Positions 23,861 to 35,314 of a DNA stretch of 64,000 bases are shown here, piece by piece. Location: NCBI GenBank assembly GCA_944548615.1, contig CALYMY010000057.1, positions 124,001 to 188,000 on the forward strand, given 5' to 3'. A program made the translations under genes and the position numbers. Position 1 is the first letter of the stretch; each line of letters opens with the position of its first letter. This DNA is from Micropterix aruncella. Lineage: Eukaryota > Arthropoda > Insecta > Lepidoptera > Micropterigidae. Under the pieces are notes generated by a model. It did no database searches. It was given only the letters and a program-made list of their open reading frames with translations, and was not told the DNA's origin.

Positions 23861-25030
23861 AAATTTGAATTTTCAAATCTGACAGTTGGTTCGAAATTTG
23901 AATTTTCAAATTTGACAGTTGGTTCGAAATTCGAGTTTTCAAATTTGACAGTTGGTTCGAAATTTGAATTTTCAAATCTGACAGTTGGTTCGAAATTTGA
24001 ATTTTTAAATTTGACAGTTGGTTCGAAAGTTGAATTTTCAAATTTGACAGTTGGTTCGAAATTTGAATTTTCAAATTTGACAGTTGGTGCAAAACTTGAA
24101 TTATCAAATGTGACAGTTCGAAATTTGAATTTTCAAATATGACAGTAAGCGCGAAATTTGAAATATCTAATTTGACAGTTAGCGCGAAATCTGAATTTTC
24201 AAATCAGACAGTTGGTTCGAAATTTGAATTTTCAAATCTGACAGTTGGTTCGAAATTTGAATTTTCAAATCTGACAGTTGGTTCGAAATTTGAATTTTCA
24301 AATCTGACAGTTGGTTCGAAATTTGAATTTTCAAATCTGACAGTTCGAAATTTGATTTTTAAATTTGACAGTAAGCGCGAAATTTGAAATATCTAATTTG
24401 ACAGCGCGAAATCTGAATTTTCAAATCTGACAGTTGGTTCGAAATTTGAATTTTCAAATCTGACAGTTGGTTCGAAATTTGAATTTTCAAATTTGACAGT
24501 TGGTTCGAAATTTGAATTTTCAAATCTGACAGTTGGTTCGAAATTTGAATTTCCAAATTTGACAGTTGGTTCGAAATTTGAATTTTCAAATCTGAAAGTT
24601 GGTTCAAAATTTGAATTTTGAAATTTGACAGTTGGTTAGAAATTTGAATTTTCAAATCTGACAGTTGGTTCGAAATTTGAATTTTTAAATTTGACAGTTG
24701 GTTCGAAAGTTGAATTTTCAAATTTGACAGTTGGTTCGAAATTTGAATTTTCAAATCTGACAGTTGGTTCGAAATTTGAATTTTCAAATTTGACAGTTGG
24801 TCCGAAATTTGAATTTTCAAATCTGACAGTTGGTTCGAAATTTGAATTTTCAAATTTGACAGTTGGTTCGAAATTCGAGTTTTCAAATTTGACAGTTGGT
24901 TCGAAATTTGAATTTTCAAATCTGACAGTTGGTTCGAAATTTGAATTTTTAAATTTGACAGTTGGTTCGAAAGTTGAATTTTCAAATTTGACAGTTGGTT
25001 CGAAATTTGAATTTTCAAATTTGACATTTG
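23861..25030 (-). repeat. Sat33 minus block, about 35 monomers
   Basis: The first part matches 18161 onward (offset 5700). The later part matches 12675-13344 (offset 11690, then 11686 after a 4-base loss at 24404, where gacagcgcg replaces gacagttagcgcg). The block is thus continuous with two other copies over different stretches. Confidence 0.92.
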
Positions 25031-26331
25031 GTGAAATTTGGTATAGGCATTCCATTATGATGGCAATTACTAAGTTCCACCATGACATGGCTGCTGCACC
25101 CAGGGTTGGCTCCCGACGAGGGAACTCCTCAACGGTCAACCGTAGAGACGTGAAATTTGGTATAGGCATTCCATTATGATGGCAATTACTAAGTTCCACC
25201 ATGACATGGCTGCTGCACCCAGGGTTGGCTCCCGACGAGGGAACTCCTCAACGGTCAACCGTAGAGACGTGAAATTTGGTATAGGCATTCGATTATGATG
25301 GAAATTACTAAGTTCCACCATGACATGGCTGCTGCACCCAGGGTTGGCTCCCGACGAGGGAAAAACTCAACGGTCAACCGTAGAGACGTGAAATTTGGTA
25401 TAGGCATTCCATTATGATGGCAATTACTAAGTTCCACCATGACATGGCTGCTGCACCCAGGGTTGGCTCCCGACGAGGGAACTCCTTAACGGTCTACCGT
25501 AGAGACGTGAAATTTGGAATAGGCATTCCATTATGATGGCAATTACTAAGTTCCACCATGACATGGCTGCTGCACCCAGGGTTGGCTCCCGACGAGGGAA
25601 CTCCTCAACGGTCAACCGTAGAGACGTGAAATTTGGTATAGGCATTCCGTTATGAAAACAATTACTAAGTTCCACCATGACATGGCTGCTGCACCCAGGG
25701 TTGGCTCCCGACGAGGGAACTCCTCAACGGTCAACCGTAGAGACGTGAAATTTGGTATAGGCATTCCATAATGATGGCAATTACTAAGTTCCACCATGAC
25801 ATGGCTGCTGCACCCAGGGTTGGCTCCCGACGAGGGAACTCCTCAACGGTCAACCGTAGAGACGTGAAATTTGGTATAGGCATTCCATTATGATGGCAAT
25901 TACTAAATTCCACCATGACATGGCTGCTGCACCCAGGGTTGGCTCCCGACGAGGGAACTCCTCAACGGTCAACCGTAGAGACGTGAAATTTGGTATAGGC
26001 ATTCCATTATGATGGCAATTACTAAGTTCCACCATGACATGGCTGCTGCACCCAAGGTTGGCTCCCGACGAGGGAACTCCTCAATGGTCAACCGTAGAGA
26101 CGTAAAATTTGGTATAGGCATTCCATTATGATGGCAATTACTAAATTCCACCATGACATGGCTGCTGCACCCAGGGTTGGCTCCCGACGAGGGAACTCCT
26201 CAACGGTGAAACGTAGAGACGTGAAATTTGTTATAGGCATTCCATTTTAATGGCAATTACTAAGTTCCACCATGACATGGCTGCTGCACCCAGGGTTGGC
26301 TCCCGACGAGGGAACTCCTCAACGGTCAACC
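25031..26331 (-). repeat. Sat119 minus block, 11 monomers
   Basis: Standard series with gatggaaatt near 25298. Private changes: ggtctaccgtag near 25491, cattccgttatg near 25643 and ctaaattcc near 25906. Confidence 0.93.
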
Positions 26332-27055
26332 AAATTTCACGTCTCTACGGTTGACCGTTGAGGAGTTCCCTCCTTGGGAGCCAACCCTGGGTGCAGCAGC
26401 CATGTCATGGTGGAACTTAGTAATTGCCATCATAATGGAATGCCTATACCAAATTTCACGTCTCTACGGTTGACCGTTGAGGAGTTCCCTCGTCGGGAGC
26501 CAACCCTGGGTGCAGCAGCCATGTCATGGTGGAACTTAGTAATTGCCATCATAATGGAATGCCTATACCAAATTTCACGTCTCTACGGTTGACCGTTGAG
26601 GAGTTCCCTCGTCGGGAGCCAGCCCTGGGTGCAGCAGCCATGTCATGGTGGAACTTAGTAATTGCGATCATAATGGAATGCCTATACCAAATTTCACGTC
26701 TCTACGGTTGACCGTTGAGGAGTTCCCTCGTCGGGAGCCAACCCTGGGTGCAGCAGCCATGTCATGGTGGAACTTAGTAATTGCCATCATAATGGAATGC
26801 CTATACCAAATTTCACGTCTCTACGGTTGACCGTTGAGGAGTTCCCTCGTCGGGAGCCAACCCTGGGTGCAGCAGCCATGTCATGGTGGAACTTAGTAAT
26901 TGCCATCATAATGTAATGCCTATACCAAATTTCACGTCTCTACGGTTGACCGTTGAGGAGTTCCCTCGTCGGGAGCCAACCCTGGGTGCAGCAGCCATGT
27001 CATGGTGGAACTTAGTAATTGCCATCATAATGGAATGCCTATACCAAATTTCACC
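26332..27055 (+). repeat. Sat119 plus block, 6 monomers
   Basis: ccttggg first monomer, then cagccctggg, ttgcgatcat and aatgtaatg in standard order. Matches 14646-15370, without that block's cataatataatg. Confidence 0.93.
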
Positions 27056-27225
27056 AAATTTCAAATTTGAAAATTCAAATTTCGAACCGACTGTCAGATT
27101 TGAAAATTCAAATTTCGAACCAACTGTCAAATTTGAAAATTCAAATTTCGAACCAACTGTCAAATTTGAAAATTCAAATTTCGAACCAACTGTCAGATTT
27201 GAAAATTATAATTTCGAACCAATTT
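27056..27225 (+). repeat. Sat33 plus block, 5 monomers
   Basis: Short form with the doubled ccaaatttca entry and the aatttgaaattcgaaatc exit. First of two copies 899 bp apart. Confidence 0.92.
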
Positions 27226-27238
27226 GAAATTCGAAATC

Positions 27239-27604
27239 GTGAAATTTGGTATAGGCATTCCATTATGATGGCAATTACTAAGTTCCACCATGACATGGCT
27301 GCTGCACCCAGGGTTGGCTCCCGACGAGGGAACTCCTCAACGGTCTACCGTAGAGACGTAAAATTTGGTATAGGCATTCCATTATGATGGCAATTACTAA
27401 ATTCCACCATGACATGGCTGCTGCACCCAGGGTTGTCTCCCGACGAGGGAACTCCTCAACGGTCAACCGTAGAGACGTGAAATTTGGTATAGGCATTCCA
27501 TTATGATGGCAATTACTAAGTTCCACCATGACATGGCTGCTGCACCCAGGGTTGGCTCCCAAGGAGGGAACTCCTCAACGGTCAACCGTAGAGACGTGAA
27601 ATTT
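27239..27604 (-). repeat. Sat119 minus block, 3 monomers
   Basis: ggtctaccgtag near 27344 is private to this copy. ctcccaaggaggg near 27557 precedes a reversed-type centre. Confidence 0.92.
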
Positions 27605-27954
27605 GGTTGACCGTTGAGGAGTTCCCTCGTCGGGAGCCAACCCTGGGTGCAGCAGCCATGTCATGGTGGAACTTAGTAATTGCCATCATAATGGAATGCC
27701 TATACCAAATTTCACGTCTCTACGGTTGACCGTTGAGGAGTTCCCTCGTCGGGAGCCAACCCTGGGTGCAGCAGCCATGTCATGGTGGAACTTAGTAATT
27801 GCTATCATAATGTAATGCCTATACCAAATTTCACGTCTCTACGGTTGACCGTTGAGGAGTTCCCTCGTCGGGAGCCAACCCTGGGTGCAGCAGCCATGTC
27901 ATGGTGGAACTTAGTAATTGCCATCATAATGGAATGCCTATACCAAATTTCACC
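27605..27954 (+). repeat. Sat119 plus block, 3 monomers
   Basis: Begins at the reversed centre. One monomer has the private ttgctatcataatgtaatg near 27800. Opens the second copy of the 899-bp duplication. Confidence 0.92.
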
Positions 27955-28124
27955 AAATTTCAAATTTGAAAATTCAAATTTCGAACCGACTGTCAGATTT
28001 GAAAATTCAAATTTCGAACCAACTGTCAAATTTGAAAATTCAAATTTCGAACCAACTGTCAAATTTGAAAATTCAAATTTCGAACCAACTGTCAGATTTG
28101 AAAATTATAATTTCGAACCAATTT
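27955..28124 (+). repeat. Sat33 plus block, 5 monomers
   Basis: Identical in design to 27056-27225, with the same leading and trailing variant monomers and the same linker into Sat119-. Confidence 0.92.
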
Positions 28125-28137
28125 GAAATTCGAAATC

Positions 28138-28502
28138 GTGAAATTTGGTATAGGCATTCCATTATGATGGCAATTACTAAGTTCCACCATGACATGGCTG
28201 CTGCACCCAGGGTTGGCTCCCGACGAGGGAACTCCTCAACGGTCAACCGTAGAGACGTAAAATTTGGTATAGGCATTCCATTATGATGGCAATTACTAAA
28301 TTCCACCATGACATGGCTGCTGCACCCAGGGTTGTCTCCCGACGAGGGAACTCCTCAACGGTCAACCGTAGAGACGTGAAATTTGGTATAGGCATTCCAT
28401 TATGATGGCAATTACTAAGTTCCACCATGACATGGCTGCTGCACCCAGGGTTGGCTCCCAAGGAGGGAACTCCTCAACGGTCAACCGTAGAGACGTGAAA
28501 TT
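28138..28502 (-). repeat. Sat119 minus block, 3 monomers
   Basis: Copy of 27239-27604 without its ggtctaccg change. ctcccaaggaggg near 28456 precedes the reversed centre. Confidence 0.92.
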
Positions 28503-29088
28503 TGGTTGACCGTTGAGGAGTTCCCTCGTCGGGAGCCAACCCTGGGTGCAGCAGCCATGTCATGGTGGAACTTAGTTATTGCCATTATAATGGAATGCCT
28601 ATACCAAATTTCACGTCTCTACGGTTGACCATTGAGGAGTTCCCTCGTCGGGAGCCAACCTTGGGTGCAGCAGCCATGTCATGGTGGAACTTAGTAATTG
28701 CCATCATAATGGAATGCCTATACCAAATTTCACGTCTCTACGGTTGACCGTTGAGGAGTTCCCTCGTCGGGAGCCAACCCTGGGTGCAGCAGCCATGTCA
28801 TGGTGGAACTTAGTAATTGCCATCATAATGGAATGCCTATACCAAATTTCACGTCTCTACGGTTGACCGTTGAGGAGTTCCCTCGTCGGGAGCCAACCCT
28901 GGGTGCAGCAGCCATGTCATGGTGGAACTTAGTAATTGCCATCATAATGTAATGCCTATACCAAATTTCACGTCTCTACGGTTGACCGTTGAGGAGTTCC
29001 CTCGTCGGGAGCCAACCCTGGGTGCAGCAGCCATGTCATGGTGGAACTTAGTAATTGCCATCATAATGGAATGCCTATACCAAATTTC
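28503..29088 (+). repeat. Sat119 plus block, 5 monomers
   Basis: Starts as 15921, with a private cttagttattgcc near 28573, then tgaccattgagg and accttggg flipped markers. aatgtaatg near 28947 is the last-but-one monomer before Sat33. Confidence 0.92.
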
Positions 29089-29491
29089 AAATTTGAAAAT
29101 TCAAATTTCGAACCGACTGTCAGATTTGAAAACTCAAATTTCGAACCAACTGTCAAATTTGAAAATTCAAATTTCGAACCAACTGTCAAATTTGAAAATT
29201 CAAATTTCGAACCAACTGTCAAATTTGAAAATTCAAATTTCGAACCAACTGTCAGATTTGAAAATTCAAATTTCGAACCGACTGTCAAATTTGAAAATTC
29301 AAATTTCGAACCAACTGTCAAATTTGAAAATTCAAATTTCGAACCAACTGTCAAATTTGAAAATTCAAATTTCGAACCAACTGTCAGATTTGAAAATTCA
29401 AATTTCGAACCGACTGTCAGATTTGAAAATTCAAATTTCGAACCAACTGTCAGATTTGAAAATTCTAATTTCGAACCAACTGTCAGATTTG
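29089..29491 (+). repeat. Sat33 plus block, 12 monomers
   Basis: Contains a private gaaaactcaaattt near 29130 and a second gaaccg monomer near 29274. It ends at the gtcagatttg inversion point after a ctaattt variant. Confidence 0.92.
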
Positions 29492-29755
29492 TTCGAAATT
29501 TGAATTTTCAAATCTGACAGTTGGTTCGAAATTTGAATTTTCAAATCTGACAGTTGGTTCGAAATTTGAATTTTCAAATTTGACACTTGGTTCGAAATTC
29601 AAATTTTTAAATCTGACAGTTGGTTCGAAATTTGAATTTTCAAATCTGACAGTTGGTTCGAAATTTGAATTTTCAAATTTGACAAGTTGGTTCGAAATTT
29701 GAATTTACAAATATGACAGTCGGTTCGAAATTTGAATTTTCAAATTTGACATTTG
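29492..29755 (-). repeat. Sat33 minus block, 8 monomers
   Basis: One monomer longer than the 16986 and 22686 copies, with the private gacacttgg near 29581. It keeps the gacaagttgg insertion near 29681. Confidence 0.92.
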
Positions 29756-30565
29756 GTGAAATTTGGTATAGGCATTCCATTATGATGGCAATTACTAAGT
29801 TCCACCATGACATGGCTGCTGCACCCAGGGTTGGCTCCCGACGAGGGAACTCCTCAACGGTCAACCGTAGAGACGTGAAATTTGGTATAGGCATTCCATT
29901 ATGAAAACAATTACTAAGTTCCACCATGACATGGCTGCTGCACCCAGGGTTGGCTCCCGACGAGGGAACTCCTCAACGGTCAACCGTAGAGACGTGAAAT
30001 TTGGTATAGGCATTCCATAATGATGGCAATTACTAAGTTCCACCATGACATGGCTGCTGCACCCAGGGTTGGCTCCCGACGAGGGAACTCCTCAACGGTC
30101 AACCGTAGAGACGTGAAATTTGGTATAGGCATTCCATTATGATGGCAATTACTAAGTTCCACCATGACATGGCTGCTGCACCCAGGGTTGGCTCCCGACG
30201 AGGGAACTCCTCAACGGTCAACCGTAGAGACGTAAAATTTGGTATAGGCATTCCATTATGATGGCAATTACTAAATTCCACCATGACATGGCTGCTGCAC
30301 CCAGGGTTGTCTCCCGACGAGGGAACTCCTCAACGGTGAAACGTAGAGACGTGAAATTTGGTATAGGCATTCCATTATAATGGCAATTACTAAGTTCCAC
30401 CATGACATGGCTGCTGCACCCAGGGTTGGCTCCCGACGAGGGAACTCCTCAACGGTCAACCGTAGAGACGTAAAATTTGGTATAGGCATTCCATTATGAT
30501 GGCAATTACTAAATTCCACCATGACATGGCTGCTGCACCCAGGGTTGTCTCCCGACGAGGGAACT
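29756..30565 (-). repeat. Sat119 minus block, about 7 monomers, broken end
   Basis: Matches 22917 onward (offset 6839) through the cggtgaaacg/cattataatgg monomer. It then adds a further ggttgtctccc monomer (near 30543) that is cut inside gggaactc. Confidence 0.92.
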
Positions 30566-30718
30566 CACTTAGTAATTGCCATCATAATGGAATGCCTATA
30601 CCAAATTTCACGTCTCTACGGTTGACCGTTGAGGAGTTCCCTCGTCGGGAGCCAACCCTGGGTGCAGCAGCCATGTCATGGTGGAACTTAGTAATTGCCA
30701 TCATAATGGAATGCCTAT
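30566..30718 (+). repeat. Sat119 plus block, 1.3 monomers
   Basis: Joined to the minus block by a unique breakpoint, gggaactcacttagtaatt, that uses the shared aact of both strands. It is the only Sat119 inversion in the window outside the three recurrent junction types. It ends tgcctataac. Confidence 0.9.
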
Positions 30719-31020
30719 AACAAATTTGAATTTTCAAATCTGACAGTTGGTTCGAAATTTGAATTTTCAAATTTGACAGTTGGTTCGAAATTCGAGTTTT
30801 CAAATTTGACAGTTGGTTCGAAATTTTAATTTTCAAATCTGACAGTTGTTTCGAAATTTGAATTTTCAAATTTGACAGTTGGTTCGAAATTTGAATTTTC
30901 AAATCTGACAGTCGGTTCGAAATTTGAATTTTCAAATCTGACAGTTGGTTCGAAATTTGAATTTTCAAATTTGACAGTTGGTTCGAAATTTGAATTTTCA
31001 AATTTGACAGTTGGTTCGAG
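30719..31020 (-). repeat. Sat33 minus block, 9 monomers
   Basis: Carries gaaattttaattttc near 30821, gttgtttcgaaa near 30845 and gacagtcggttcg near 30908. These are reverse complements of the gaaaattaaaattt, gaaacaactgtc and gaaccgactgtc variants of plus blocks (as near 34000), so this is a plus-block segment in reversed orientation. It leaves by a unique ggttcgaggtgaaa junction. Confidence 0.9.
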
Positions 31021-31607
31021 GTGAAATTTGGAATAGGCATTACATTATGATGGCAATTACTAAGTTCCACCATGACATGGCTGCTGCACCCAGGGTTGGC
31101 TCCCGACGAGGGAACTCCTCAACGGTCAACCGTAGAGACGTGAAATTTGGTATAGGCATTCCATTATGATGGCAATTACTAAGTTCCACCATGACATGGC
31201 TGCTGCACCCAGGGTTGGCTCCCGACGAGGGAACTCCTCAACGGTCAACCGTAGAGACGTGAAATTTGGTATAGGCATTCCATTATGATGGCAATTACTA
31301 AGTTCCACCATGACATGGCTGCTGCACCCAGGGTTGGCTCCCGACGAGGGAACTCCTCAACGGTCAACCGTAGAGACGTAAAATTTGGTATAGGCATTCC
31401 ATTATGATGGCAATTACTAAATTCCACCATGACATGGCTGCTGCACCCAGGGTTGTCTCCCGACGAGGGAACTCCTCAACGGTGAAACGTAGAGACGTGA
31501 AATTTGGTATAGGCATTCCATTATAATGGCAATTACTAAGTTCCACCATGACATGGCTGCTGCACCCAGGGTTGGCTCCCGACGAGGGAACTCCTCAACG
31601 GTCAACC
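31021..31607 (-). repeat. Sat119 minus block, 5 monomers
   Basis: The first monomer has ggaataggcattacatt, where tacatt is the reverse complement of the aatgta plus-arm marker. This supports a reversed plus-arm segment across 30.8-31.05 kb. Ends with cggtgaaacg, cattataatgg and the common centre. Confidence 0.91.
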
Positions 31608-31845
31608 AAATTTCACGTCTCTACGGTTGACCGTTGAGGAGTTCCCTCCTTGGGAGCCAGCCCTGGGTGCAGCAGCCATGTCATGGTGGAACTTAGTAAT
31701 TGCCATCATAATGGAATGCCTATACCAAATTTCACGTCTCTACGGTTGACCGTTGAGGAGTTCCCTCGTCGGGAGCCAACCCTGGGTGCAGCAGCCATGT
31801 CATGGTGGAACTTAGTAATTGCCATCATAATGGAATGCCTATAAC
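31608..31845 (+). repeat. Sat119 plus block, 2 monomers
   Basis: ccttggg and cagccctggg in the first monomer. Ends tgcctataac into Sat33-, as at 18160 and 23860. Confidence 0.92.
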
Positions 31846-32071
31846 AAATTTGAATTTTCAAATCTGACAGTTGGTTCGAAATTTGAATTTTCAAATTTGA
31901 CAGTTGGTTCGAAATTCGAGTTTTCAAATTTGACAGTTGGTTCGAAATTTGAATTTTCAAATCTGACAGTTGGTTCGAAATTTGAATTTTTAAATTTGAC
32001 AGTTGGTTCGAAAGTTGAATTTTCAAATTTGACAGTTGGTTCGAAATTTGAATTTTCAAATTTGACATTTG
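31846..32071 (-). repeat. Sat33 minus block, 7 monomers
   Basis: Contains gaaattcgagttttc near 31911 and gaaagttgaa near 32010. Exits by the standard gacatttggtgaaa into Sat119-. Confidence 0.92.
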
Positions 32072-33253
32072 GTGAAATTTGGTATAGGCATTCCATTATG
32101 ATGGCAATTACTAAGTTCCACCATGACATGGCTGCTGCACCCAGGGTTGGCTCCCGACGAGGGAACTCCTCAACGGTCAACCGTAGAGACGTGAAATTTG
32201 GTATAGGCATTCCATTATGATGGCAATTACTAAGTTCCACCATGACATGGCTGCTGCACCCAGGGTTGGCTCCCGACGAGGGAACTCCTCAACGGTCAAC
32301 CGTAGAGACGTGAAATTTGGTATAGGCATTCCATTATGATGGCAATTACTAAGTTCCACCATGACATGGCTGCTTCACCCAGGGTTGGCTCCCGACGAGG
32401 GAAAAACTCAACGGTCAACCGTAGAGACGTGAAATTTGGTATAGGCATTCCATTATGATGTCAATTACTAAGTTCCACCATGACATGGCTGCTGCACCCA
32501 GGGTTGGCTCCCGACGAGGGATCTCCTTAACGGTCAACCGTAGAGACGTGAAATTTGGAATAGGCATTCCATTATGATGGCAATTACTAAGTTCCACCAT
32601 GACATGGCTGCTGCACCCAGGGTTGGCTCCCGACGAGGGAACTCCTCAACGGTCAACCGTAGAGACGTGAAATTTGGTATAGGCATTCCATTATGAAAAC
32701 AATTACTAAGTTCCACCATGACATGGCTGCTGCACCCAGGGTTGGCTCCCGACGAGGGAACTCCTCAACGGTCAACCGTGGAGACGTGAAATTTGGTATA
32801 GGCATTCCATTATGATGGCAATTACTAAGTTCCACCATGACATGGCTGCTGCACCCAGGGTTGGCTCCCGACGAGGGAACTCCTCAACGGTCAACCGTAG
32901 AGACGTGAAATTTGGTATAGGCATTCCATTATGATGGCAATTACTAAGTTCCACCATGACATGGCTGCTGCACCCAAGGTTGGCTCCCGACGAGGGAACT
33001 CCTCAACGGTCAACCGTAGAGACGTAAAATTTGGTATAGGCATTCCATTATGATGGCAATTACTAAATTCCACCATGACATGGCTGCTGCACCCAGGGTT
33101 GTCTCCCGACGAGGGAACTCCTCAACGGTGAAACGTAGAGACGTGAAATTTGGTATAGGCATTCCATTATAATGGCAATTACTAAGTTCCACCATGACAT
33201 GGCTGCTGCACCCAGGGTTGGCTCCCGACGAGGGAACTCCTCAACGGTCAACC
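32072..33253 (-). repeat. Sat119 minus block, 10 monomers
   Basis: Standard series with private ctgcttcaccc near 32371, gatgtcaatt near 32457, gggatctcc near 32518 and accgtggagacg near 32776. One plain cattatgatgg replaces the usual cataatgatgg after gaaaacaatt. Confidence 0.92.
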
Positions 33254-33736
33254 AAATTTCACGTCTCTACGGTTGACCGTTGAGGAGTTCCCTCCTTGGG
33301 AGCCAACCCTGGGTGCAGCAGCCATGTCATGGTGGAACTTAGTAATTGCCATCATAATGGAATGCCTATACCAAATTTCACGTCTCTACGGTTGACCGTT
33401 GAGGAGTTCCCTCGTCGGGAGCCAACCCTGGGTGCAGCAGCCATGTCATGGTGGAACTTAGTAATTGCCATCATAATGGAATGCCTATACCAAATTTCAC
33501 GTCTCTACGGTTGACCGTTGAGGAGTTCCCTCGTCGGGAGCCAACCCTGGGTGCAGCAGCCATGTCATGGTGGAACTTAGTAATTGCCATCATAATGTAA
33601 TGCCTATACCAAATTTCACGTCTCTACGGTTGACCGTTGAGGAGTTCCCTCGTCGGGAGCCAACCCTGGGTGCAGCAGCCATGTCATGGTGGAACTTAGT
33701 AATTGCCATCATAATGGAATGCCTATACCAAATTTC
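33254..33736 (+). repeat. Sat119 plus block, 4 monomers
   Basis: ccttggg first monomer and aatgtaatg near 33595. The cagccctggg/ttgcgatcat monomer is absent, so this plus arm is a shortened form. Confidence 0.92.
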
Positions 33737-34304
33737 AAATTTGAAAATTCAAATTTCGAACCGACTGTCAGATTTTAAAATTCAAATTTCGAACCAACTG
33801 TCAAATTTGAAAATTCAAATTTCGAACCAACTGTCAAATTTGAAAATTCAAATTTCGAACCAACTGTCAAATTTGAAAATTCAAATTTCGAACCAACTGT
33901 CAGATTTGAAAATTCAAATTTCGAACCGACTGTCAGATTTGAAAATTCAAATTTCGAACCAACTGTCAAATTTGAAAATTCAAATTTCGAAACAACTGTC
34001 AGATTTGAAAATTAAAATTTCGAACCAACTGTCAAATTTGAAAATTCAAATTTCGAACCGACTGTCAGATTTGAAAATTCAAATTTCGAACCAACTGTCA
34101 AATTTGAAAATTCAAATTTCGAACCATCTGTCAAATTTGAAAATTCAAATTTCGAACCAACTGTCAGATTTGAAAATTCAAATTTCGAACCAACTGTCAA
34201 ATTTGAAAATTCAAATTTCGAACCAACTGTCAGATTTGAAAATTCAGATTTCGAACCAACTGTCAAATTTGAAAATTCAAATTTCGAACCAACTGTCAGA
34301 TTTG
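33737..34304 (+). repeat. Sat33 plus block, 17 monomers
   Basis: Leading gaaccgactgtc, then cagattttaaaattc near 33771, gaaacaactgtc with gaaaattaaaattt near 33991-34018, gaaccatctgtc near 34124 and a private ttcagatttcg near 34244. Ends at the inversion point. Confidence 0.92.
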
Positions 34305-35314
34305 TTCGAAATTTGAATTTTCAAATCTGACAGTTGGTTCGAAATTTGAATTTTCAAATTTGACAGTTGGTGCAAAACTTTTATCAAATGTGACAGTTCG
34401 AAATTTGAATTTTCAAATATGACAGTAAGCGCGAAATTTGAAATATCTAATTTGACAGTTAGCGCGAAATCTGAATTTTCAAATCGGATAGTTGGTTCGA
34501 AATTTGAATTTTCAAATCTGACAGTTGGTTCGAAATTTGAATTTTCAAATCTGACAGTTGGTTCGAAATTTGAATTTTCAAATCTGACAGTTGGTTCGAA
34601 ATTTGAATTTTCAAATCTGACAGTTCGAAATTTGATTTTTAAATTTGACAGTAAGCGCGAAATTTGAAATATCTAATTTGACAGTTAGCGCGAAATCTGA
34701 ATTTTCAAATCTGACAGTTGGTTCGAAATTTGAATTTTCAAATCTGACAGTTGGTTCGAAATTTGAATTTTCAAATTTGACAGTTGGTTCGAAATTTGAA
34801 TTTTCAAATCTGACAGTTGGTTCGAAATTTGAATTTCCAAATTTGACAGTTGGTTCGAAATTTGAATTTTCAAATCTGAAAGTTGGTTCAAAATTTGAAT
34901 TTTGAAATTTGACAGTTGGTTAGAAATTTGAATTTTCAAATCTGACAGTTGGTTCGAAATTTGAATTTTTAAATTTGACAGTTGGTTCGAAAGTTGAATT
35001 TTCAAATTTGACAGTTGGTTCGAAATTTGAATTTTCAAATCTGACAGTTGGTTCGAAATTTGAATTTTCAAATTTGACAGTTGGTTCGAAATTTGAATTT
35101 TCAAATCTGACAGTTGGTTCGAAATTTGAATTTTCAAATTTGACAGTTGGTTCGAAATTCGAGTTTTCAAATTTGACAGTTGGTTCGAAATTTGAATTTT
35201 CAAATCTGACAGTTGGTTCGAAATTTGAATTTTTAAATTTGACAGTTGGTTCGAAAGTTGAATTTTCAAATTTGACAGTTGGTTCGAAATTTGAATTTTC
35301 AAATTTGACATTTG
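34305..35314 (-). repeat. Sat33 minus block, about 31 monomers
   Basis: Same series as 12332-13344. A 3-base loss is seen in gcaaaacttttatc near 34372, and cggatagttgg near 34485 marks this copy (cagatagttgg in the next one). Confidence 0.92.

Larger units (their letters stand above)
16385..24480. repeat. Pair of composite segments offset 5700 bp
   Basis: About 16385-18780 matches 22085-24480 with few differences (actcttc, agccgtg and gacagatcg are private to the left copy; ggtataagc to the right). It crosses five orientation or family switches without losing register. Confidence 0.85.
12340..27604. repeat. Pair of composite segments offset 11686-11690 bp
   Basis: About 12340-15918 matches 24030-27604, through Sat33-, Sat119-, Sat119+, short Sat33+ and Sat119- to the reversed centre. 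The offset changes by 4 at the ttag loss near 24404. Confidence 0.85.
26706..28503. repeat. 899-bp composite duplication, two copies
   Basis: 26706-27604 and 27605-28503 each hold about three Sat119+ monomers, a short Sat33+ block and three Sat119- monomers up to a reversed-type centre. Only isolated substitutions separate them (ttgctatc and ggtctaccg). This looks like a very recent tandem duplication. Confidence 0.88.
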
